Assembly (NCBI GenBank): GCA_026225435.1
Contig: JAMFST010000117.1
Location: forward strand, 1-11,114
Origin: Labilithrix luteola
GTDB lineage: Bacteria; Myxococcota_A; Polyangia; Polyangiales; Polyangiaceae
Direction of reading: 5' to 3'
Length of the DNA: 11,114 nt
Under the pieces are notes generated by a model. It saw only the letters and a program-made list of their open reading frames with translations. It was not told the origin of the DNA and did not search any database. Within the stretch, counting starts at the first letter, position 1. Every line of letters starts with the position of its first letter. This document shows positions 6,599 through 11,114 of the stretch, one piece after another. The position numbers were made by a program, and so were the translations under genes.

Positions 6599-8452
6599 CT
6601 ACTCGTACGCTCCGACCGAGGGCGGATTCGCGCGCGTGGCGCCGGTGCGGTCGGTGGTGATCCCCGGCACCGCGACGCCGGCCCCCTTCGCCGGGCTGCC
6701 GCTGGTGAGGGTGAAGGCGAAGTCGTCGAGGCTCGCCTCGTTCACGAAGGTCGGCTCGCCGGTCAGCTTCGGGTCCACGCAGACTTCACCGGTATGACCG
6801 GTGGGGCACTGGATGGAGCGCAGGTCGAAGAACAGGTTGTGATCCTCGGCGGTCGGAGACACGTTGTAGAACATCCCCGGGTCCTCGCCATTGTCGTAGG
6901 TCGGGTCGGCGTACCCGACGACGAGGTTGTTGCGGAAGGTGTACTGCACGTCGGGGCACGACGCGCCGCTGCACTGCACGTCGATGGTCGTCGACTCGTA
7001 ACCGACGAAGGTGTTGAACTCGTAGTCGAGCACCGAGTCGGCCGCCGACGCACCGGCGTAGAAGTTGGCGCCCATCTGATCGCCCGCGCGGCAGAAGTCG
7101 CTCAGGCTGGCGTTGAAGGTCGAAGGCACGTCACCGATGGCCGCGCTCATGCGCTTGCAGTTCCCCAGCGACAGATCGTTGGTGAGCGTCATCCGGTAGT
7201 TCGGCCCGATCTTGTAGGTGCCGCCCATGTTCCCGTACATCAGCGAGTTGGTGAACGAGATGGTCGACTGCTGCGTGTGCCCGAGGTCCATCCCGTCCTG
7301 GGTGTTGTAGTCGGCCTGGCAGTGGTCGCAGGAGAAGTCGAGCGGCGTCGGCGGAGTGCCCAGCCCGTCGCCGTAGCCACCCGAGTTGTCGTCGTAACAG
7401 GAGATGGCCGAGTACTGGTGGGTGACCGGGTATTCCTCGTTGCAGCCATTCCACTCGATGGTGAGATAGCTGGCCTTCACGTTGCCATTCACGCTCTGGG
7501 TGGCATTGCCGTCGTCGAAGTCCCAGCCGGCGTTGCCGTTGTAGGCCATGCGCACGCGGTTCACGTCGATCTCACCGCCGATGGGGCCGATCATCGCGCG
7601 CGAGGTGAAGCCGTGGATGTCGAGATCCTGCAGCGTGATGTCGTGGGTCTTCACGTCGGTGGTGAGGCCGTTCGAGGCGTACTCGTCGACCTGGTAGGTG
7701 CAGGCCGATGGAAGGTGCGTCGCGCCGGTCTGCGAGCACTGGGCGTGGTCGGTGAGCTCGAGGCAGTCGATGTCGACGAACGACGAGCCGTTCAAGGTGA
7801 AGATCGCGCCGACGCCGCGCGAGCCGAAGATCTGCGTCTTGGTGCTGCAGCTGCCGTAGTTCTCGCCGTAGATGCGCGTGGGCTTTCCCGCGGTGCCCGA
7901 GGGGATGGGCGGGCTCGTGCAGTCGTTGCCGATGCCGACGCAGAAGGCTCCGCCAGGCACGCTGCCCGTCATGTCGGAGCCGACCCGCCAGGGGCCGCCG
8001 CGCAGCACCACGGCGTCCCCGCCGGCGATCACCCAGGCCGAGTTGTTGTAGGACTTGTCGGAGTACAGGTAGCGGTAATCGCCAAAGGCGCAGTGCTGGT
8101 TGGTGCCGGTGCCGGGATAGGCCACGTCGGCGAGACCGTCGCACTGCCCGTCGGTCGCGTTGGCGGAGTAGCGGCTGCCGCCGTCGGGGCGCACGTACCA
8201 GATGGTGGTGCCCGGCGGGATGGTGGCCCCGGCGACTCCACCGTCGCTCCCGGTCGAACCGCCGTCGGTGCCACCGTCCGGCGGCGGGTTGCTGGGGTAG
8301 CCGATCGTGCCGCTATCGGACGTGCCCGTGCCGACGCTGGCGTCGCCGCTGGTGTGCGTGGCGCCGGCGTCGCTGCCCGGCCCGGCGTCCGACGAGCTTC
8401 CGCAGCCGGCAAGGAGGACGAAGCACCCGAGAAGAGCGAGGCGTGCGCTCAC
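6599..8452 (-). CDS. Beta-helix surface lipoprotein, paralog B (617 aa, GTG start)
   Basis: A very short signal peptide ends in the lipobox LAGC (lipidated Cys17). A Gly/Ser/Asp linker rich in DAG and DGG runs to about 75. The mature domain opens with WYVRPDGG (85-92), QCDGLADVAYPG (103-114) and QHCAFGDYRYLY (119-130), then GGDAVVLRGGPWRVG. Parallel beta-helix coils follow: CLELTDHAQC (230-239), LQDLDIHGFTSRAMIG (274-289), GNAGWDFDDGN (306-316), EWNGCNEEYP (333-342), GGYGDGLGT (358-366) and YNTQDGMDLGHT (382-393). It ends with SLDDFAFTLTSGSPAKGAG, a closing coil common to secreted right-handed beta-helix proteins. It is a full-length paralog of the gene immediately upstream and conserves all 18 of its mature-chain cysteines. 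The GTG start overlaps that gene's TGA by 4 bp (GTGA), and GGAG lies 10 nt upstream. The enzymatic or binding function is unknown. Confidence 0.83.
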   Translation of the reverse strand: MSARLALLGCFVLLAGCGSSSDAGPGSDAGATHTSGDASVGTGTSDSGTIGYPSNPPPDGGTDGGSTGSDGGVAGATIPPGTTIWYVRPDGGSRYSANATDGQCDGLADVAYPGTGTNQHCAFGDYRYLYSDKSYNNSAWVIAGGDAVVLRGGPWRVGSDMTGSVPGGAFCVGIGNDCTSPPIPSGTAGKPTRIYGENYGSCSTKTQIFGSRGVGAIFTLNGSSFVDIDCLELTDHAQCSQTGATHLPSACTYQVDEYASNGLTTDVKTHDITLQDLDIHGFTSRAMIGPIGGEIDVNRVRMAYNGNAGWDFDDGNATQSVNGNVKASYLTIEWNGCNEEYPVTHQYSAISCYDDNSGGYGDGLGTPPTPLDFSCDHCQADYNTQDGMDLGHTQQSTISFTNSLMYGNMGGTYKIGPNYRMTLTNDLSLGNCKRMSAAIGDVPSTFNASLSDFCRAGDQMGANFYAGASAADSVLDYEFNTFVGYESTTIDVQCSGASCPDVQYTFRNNLVVGYADPTYDNGEDPGMFYNVSPTAEDHNLFFDLRSIQCPTGHTGEVCVDPKLTGEPTFVNEASLDDFAFTLTSGSPAKGAGVAVPGITTDRTGATRANPPSVGAYE

Positions 8453-10347
8453 GGCTGGTTCGCTCCGATGTCGTAGGCGCCTTGCGGACGCGCGGTGCCG
8501 GAGTAGTCGTCGGTCACCGTCGCGAGGTTGGTGCCCGCGCCGATCGCCGGGCTCGTGGTCGCCAGGTGGAAGTCGAAGTCGTCGAGGCTCGCCTCGCTGG
8601 TGAACGTCGGCTGGTTCGTCAGCTGCGGGCTCGCGCACGTCTCGGCGGTGAAGCCGGTCGGGCACTGGTCGGTGTGGAAGCCGTAGGCGATGTTGTGATC
8701 GCGCGTGGTGAAAGGCATCGCGGCGACTCCCGACTCCGCGTAGAAGAGCGCCGGCGGCGTGTTGCCGGTGAGCGGATCGGCATACCCGAGATCGATGTTG
8801 TTCTCGAAGATCAGCTTGGCACCCGAGCAGTCGCTCCCGCTGCAGCCGATGTCGTAGCTGACCGTGCCGTACCCGACGAAGGTGTTGTTCTGGAAGGTGT
8901 ACGTGCTCGTGTTGGTCATGCTGAAGGCGAAGCCGTCGCCGTTGGCGCGGCAGAAGAGCGACAGCCCCTGGTTGTACGACGCGGGCGCGCCGGGGATCGC
9001 CGCCGACATGCGGTTGCAGTTGTGGACGGTCTCGTTGTTCTGGAAGAGCACGTTCTGCATCGCGCCCATCTTCCACTGCTGCCCCATGTTGGCGTAGCTC
9101 AGCGAGTGAGTGACCTTGATGGTGCTCCCGCTGGTGTGCAGCAGGTCGAGCCCGTCCTGCGTGTTGTGGTCGAAGAGGCAGTGGTCGCAGGTGAAGTTGA
9201 GGCCGGTGTTGGGCGTGCCGATCCCGTCGCCGTAGCCGCCGTCGTTCTGGTCCCAGCACATGTGCGCCGGGTTGGCGTCGACGATCGGGTACTCCTCGAT
9301 GCAGCCGTTCCACTCGATGGTGAGCCCGGTGGCGTTCACCTGGGCGCCGGCGGCGCTCATGGTGCCGTTGCCATCGTCGAAGTCCCAGCCGGCGCCGGCG
9401 TTGTACGCGCCGCGCACCCGGTCGACGGTGACCAGGCCGCCGATGGGCCCGATGATCGCGCGTGACGTGAAGCCGTGGATGTCGAGATCGTACAGACCGA
9501 GGTTCGCCGTGTTGACGTCGGTGGTGATGCCGTTGTCGGAGTAGTCGTCGAGCGGGTAGCCGGTGTTGCAGTGCTCCGTCGACGAGGTCTTGTTGCACTG
9601 GGCGTGGTCGGTGAGCTCGAGGCAGGCGACGTCGACGTACTTCGCGCCGTTGAGCGGGAGCACCGTGCCGAGGCCGTAGCCGCCGAAGAGCTGCGTCTTG
9701 GAGGTGCAGCTGGCGAAGTTCTCGCCGAGCAGCTTGGTCGTCTTGCCCGCGGTGCCCGAGGGGACGGTGGGCATCTCGCACTCGTAGGGATTGCCCGGGC
9801 ACTGCGCCCAGTAGTCGCTGTCGTTCGGCCCCTTGTATCCCATGCGGAACGGGCCCCCCTTGAAGACGACGCTGTCGCCGCCGGCGATCTTCCACTTGGG
9901 CGTCTCGCCGTAGGTAACGTCGTTACCCCACAGGTAATAGGGGTTGCTGAAGGCGCAGTGCTGCTGCGGTCCGGCGTCGCTGCCTTTGCCGGTGTACGCG
10001 GCGTCGGCCTGTCCGTCGCACTGGGTCGCCGTGCCGCCGTCGAGGCGCACGTACCAGACGGTGCCGGTGGTCATCGTGATCGGGCTCGGTCCGGGCGCGC
10101 CCGCCTCGCTGCTGGTCCCGCCGTCGCCGGACGTGCCGCCCGCGTCTCCGGCGGTGCCCGTTGGCGTGCTGCCGCCGGTGTCGCCGGTCGTGCCGGTCGT
10201 GCCGGTCACGCCGGCGTCGTGGGAGCCGGAGGTGCCGCCGTCGGGCGATGGGGAGTCGCTGGAGGAGCTACCGCAGGCGATCGCCACGGCGGTGAAGAGG
10301 ACGGCGGCGGAGGAACGAGCGAGGAAGCGGAAGGGCAGGGGTGCCAT
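8449..10347 (-). CDS. Beta-helix surface lipoprotein, paralog A (632 aa)
   Basis: The signal peptide has a lipobox-like AIAC (lipidated Cys25), followed by a Thr/Gly/Asp/Ser linker to about 90 that contains a coding 9-bp repeat. The mature part matches the downstream paralog motif for motif: WYVRLDGG (98-105), QCDGQADAAYTG (109-120), QHCAFSNPYYLW (129-140), IAGGDSVVFKGGPFRMG, CLELTDHAQC (242-251), LDIHGFTSRAIIGPIGG, GAGWDFDDGNGT (318-329), EWNGCIEEYP (345-354), GGYGDGIGT (370-378), HNTQDGLDLLHT (394-405) and SLDDFDFHLATTSPAIGAG near the end. These mark a cysteine-rich right-handed parallel beta-helix. Similar QC-G-AD-AY-G and GGYGDG blocks occur in uncharacterised bacterial beta-helix proteins (from memory). 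The start at 10347 is supported by GAGGTGG 6 nt upstream. It is probably exported and lipid-anchored. Substrate unknown. Confidence 0.83.
   Translation of the reverse strand: MAPLPFRFLARSSAAVLFTAVAIACGSSSSDSPSPDGGTSGSHDAGVTGTTGTTGDTGGSTPTGTAGDAGGTSGDGGTSSEAGAPGPSPITMTTGTVWYVRLDGGTATQCDGQADAAYTGKGSDAGPQQHCAFSNPYYLWGNDVTYGETPKWKIAGGDSVVFKGGPFRMGYKGPNDSDYWAQCPGNPYECEMPTVPSGTAGKTTKLLGENFASCTSKTQLFGGYGLGTVLPLNGAKYVDVACLELTDHAQCNKTSSTEHCNTGYPLDDYSDNGITTDVNTANLGLYDLDIHGFTSRAIIGPIGGLVTVDRVRGAYNAGAGWDFDDGNGTMSAAGAQVNATGLTIEWNGCIEEYPIVDANPAHMCWDQNDGGYGDGIGTPNTGLNFTCDHCLFDHNTQDGLDLLHTSGSTIKVTHSLSYANMGQQWKMGAMQNVLFQNNETVHNCNRMSAAIPGAPASYNQGLSLFCRANGDGFAFSMTNTSTYTFQNNTFVGYGTVSYDIGCSGSDCSGAKLIFENNIDLGYADPLTGNTPPALFYAESGVAAMPFTTRDHNIAYGFHTDQCPTGFTAETCASPQLTNQPTFTSEASLDDFDFHLATTSPAIGAGTNLATVTDDYSGTARPQGAYDIGANQP
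10175..10219. repeat. Coding 9-bp tandem repeat (about 5 imperfect copies)
   Basis: Five consecutive 9-mers follow the pattern CCGGTNNNG: CCGGTGTCG, CCGGTCGTG twice, CCGGTCACG and the diverged CCGGCGTCG. On the minus strand they encode the VTGTTGTTGDTG part of the low-complexity linker in paralog A, just after the lipidated cysteine. As 9 bp is in frame, copy-number change would alter tether length without breaking the protein. Confidence 0.7.
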
Positions 10348-10353
10348 GGGAAG

Positions 10354-10360
10354 CCACCTC
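10354..10360 (-). promoter_or_regulatory. Ribosome binding site GAGGTGG for paralog A, deciding the start at 10347
   Basis: GAGGTGG on the minus strand ends 6 nt before the ATG at 10345-10347. It favours this start over the in-frame TTG at 10363-10365, which would place the site inside the coding region. Confidence 0.7.
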
Positions 10361-10413
10361 AGCAAGGAGCATGCGCACGCACCTCTGCGCTCTTTCCCCC
10401 GCTTTGCCTCCGC

Positions 10414-10445
10414 TTCGCGTCTCCTGCGTCCAGAGCTGACGCGAA
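10414..10445. promoter_or_regulatory. Long inverted repeat TTCGCGTC-N16-GACGCGAA
   Basis: Two perfect 8-bp arms are separated by 16 nt, lying 66 nt upstream of the paralog A start codon. With no T-run after it on the minus strand it is not a standard intrinsic terminator. It could be a two-half-site operator or a leader hairpin. The GACGCG core is shared with the inverted repeats at 457-474 and 2833-2847. Confidence 0.4.
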
Positions 10446-10479
10446 CAGTCTGGCCGCTGCGAACGAACTGGGCGCACCG

Positions 10480-10493
10480 GCCCTTCTCAGGGC
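10480..10493 (-). other. Small GAGA-loop hairpin spanning the stop codon of the CBM9-like gene
   Basis: On the minus strand GCCCT-GAGA-AGGGC forms a 5-bp stem capped by a GNRA-type tetraloop and includes the TGA stop. There is no following T-run, so at most it is a 3'-end stabiliser or weak pause. Confidence 0.25.
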
Positions 10494-11114
10494 GCCTCGC
10501 CGAGCAACGTCGGCGTGCACCAGGTGCGGTCGTCGCACGAGGGGACCGGAGTCTGCCCGCCGCAGGTCGGGTTGTTGGAGACGTTTCCGTTGCTGGAGAG
10601 CAGCAGCTGGTAGCGCGGCTCGGTGTCGATCGTGGTGTCGCGCTGGCGGTAGTCGAGCGCGAAGTCGAAGTCGATCTGCGCGCCGGCGGCGGGGAGGGCG
10701 TCGGCCGGTGCGGAGATCATCGACCAGGGGATGAGGTACTCGACGGCGTAGCCGGTGGCACCGCCGTCGCCGCCGTCGGCGGGGTCCAGGTGCACCGCGA
10801 AGGTCCCCGCCGGTGGTACGCCCGCGTCGATTCCCCCGGCGCCGGTGAAGCTGTCCGCGCGCGGGTGGAGTGCGTCGGGCACGACGAGGATCTGCAGGGC
10901 GCCCGGGTCGCTCCCACCGCCATAAGGGCCCGTGACGTCGGCGTTGCTCTTGAGAAAGAGCTCGAAGGCGTCCCCGTCGTAGAGCGCCTCGCCGGCGGCG
11001 GGCACCATCACGTTGCCCGTCTCGTAGACGACGTGGAAGTAGAGGTGCATCCCCTCGTCCGACCAGCCGACCCGGGCGCTGGTGTCGAGGCAATCGGGGG
11101 CGATGGAGTGATCC
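10487..11114 (-). CDS. CBM9-like carbohydrate-binding domain protein, C-terminal 208 aa (start outside window)
   Basis: The frame runs open to the window edge, so the N-terminus is missing. The visible part resembles the CBM9-like beta-sandwich of secreted proteins. The strand ARVGWSDEGMHLYFHVVY (visible residues 13-30) is followed by LYDGDAFELFLKSN (44-57), the typical DxxELFL strand. Further strands are ALQILVVPD (72-80), the GYAVEYLIPWSMI block (121-133) and RYQLLLSSN (167-175). The tail has three cysteines between Asn181 and Thr200 and may be disulfide-linked. CBM9 and related domains bind sugars or occur in outer-membrane and secreted enzymes; the ligand here cannot be inferred. It reads in the same direction as the three beta-helix lipoproteins, ending 139 nt before the first. 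An internal Met (at 11050) is not the start because the upstream in-frame sequence DTSARVGWSDEG is part of the domain. Confidence 0.78.
   Translation of the reverse strand, partial: DHSIAPDCLDTSARVGWSDEGMHLYFHVVYETGNVMVPAAGEALYDGDAFELFLKSNADVTGPYGGGSDPGALQILVVPDALHPRADSFTGAGGIDAGVPPAGTFAVHLDPADGGDGGATGYAVEYLIPWSMISAPADALPAAGAQIDFDFALDYRQRDTTIDTEPRYQLLLSSNGNVSNNPTCGGQTPVPSCDDRTWCTPTLLGEAP

Larger units (their letters stand above)
10348..10486 (-). promoter_or_regulatory. 139-bp leader upstream of the beta-helix gene pair
   Basis: This is the only sizeable gap in the minus-strand cassette and thus the likely site of a promoter or control element for the three coupled genes. It holds the inverted repeat at 10414-10445 and a purine-rich minus-strand stretch just downstream. 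No clear sigma-70 or sigma-54 promoter was recognised. Confidence 0.4.

Noticed and set aside
6593..8476. 627-codon open frame on the plus strand, opposite paralog B
   Set aside because: The translation is rich in Arg, Val, Gly and His with no fold or signal pattern. It mirrors the third-position GC bias of the real minus-strand gene, which has clear motifs.
8453..9895. Upstream extension of paralog B to a 1098-residue protein
   Set aside because: The extension is an out-of-frame reading of paralog A, Arg/His-rich. The lipoprotein signal starting at the GTG at 8452 gives the true N-terminus.
10175..10219. Short repeats as part of a CRISPR array
   Set aside because: The units are 9 bp, directly abutting, without spacers, and encode a low-complexity linker.
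9475..10734. 419-codon plus-strand open frame opposite paralog A and the leader
   Set aside because: It crosses a gene boundary and an intergenic gap on the other strand, and its composition is that of a shadow frame.

Overview
The window is GC-rich, with strong G/C preference at third codon positions. It carries several lipoproteins whose mature N-termini are long Ser/Gly/Asp-Ala-Gly linkers, and one GTG start. Together this suggests a Myxococcota bacterium, probably of the Polyangia. That is an inference from style and gene content; the window has no phylogenetic marker.

Left part (1-3433): small metabolic and stress genes. A GlxA-type AraC-family regulator, cut by the window edge, is divergent from a 98-aa antibiotic-biosynthesis-monooxygenase (ABM) fold protein. 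The 141-bp gap between them holds a perfect 18-bp palindrome and a second inverted repeat. The ABM gene converges with a peroxiredoxin-like lipoprotein, with 3 nt between the stops. Upstream of the peroxiredoxin on the same strand is a lactate 2-monooxygenase family flavoenzyme. That gene is divergent from a small beta-class carbonic anhydrase across a 97-bp gap containing another GACGCG inverted repeat. One reading, not proven, is a lactate-oxidation neighbourhood: the flavoenzyme makes CO2 and perhaps peroxide, and the carbonic anhydrase and peroxiredoxin handle the products.

Right part (3565-11114): four genes in a row on the minus strand, all apparently secreted. In transcription order they are: a partial protein with a CBM9-like beta-sandwich domain; two tandem paralogous beta-helix lipoproteins of 632 and 617 aa; and a 1009-aa lipoprotein with two pectate-lyase-3-like beta-helix modules. 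The last three are tightly coupled, with a 4-bp GTGA overlap and then a 4-nt gap. They look like a surface or periplasmic polysaccharide-binding, polysaccharide-processing or adhesion cassette. The two paralogs share every one of 18 cysteines of the mature chain plus several invariant acidic/Gly motifs. They are the most interesting content here.

No tRNA, rRNA, CRISPR array, insertion sequence or prophage gene was found. All intergenic gaps are under 150 bp. The long plus-strand open frames opposite 3565-10365 are GC-driven shadows of the real minus-strand genes.
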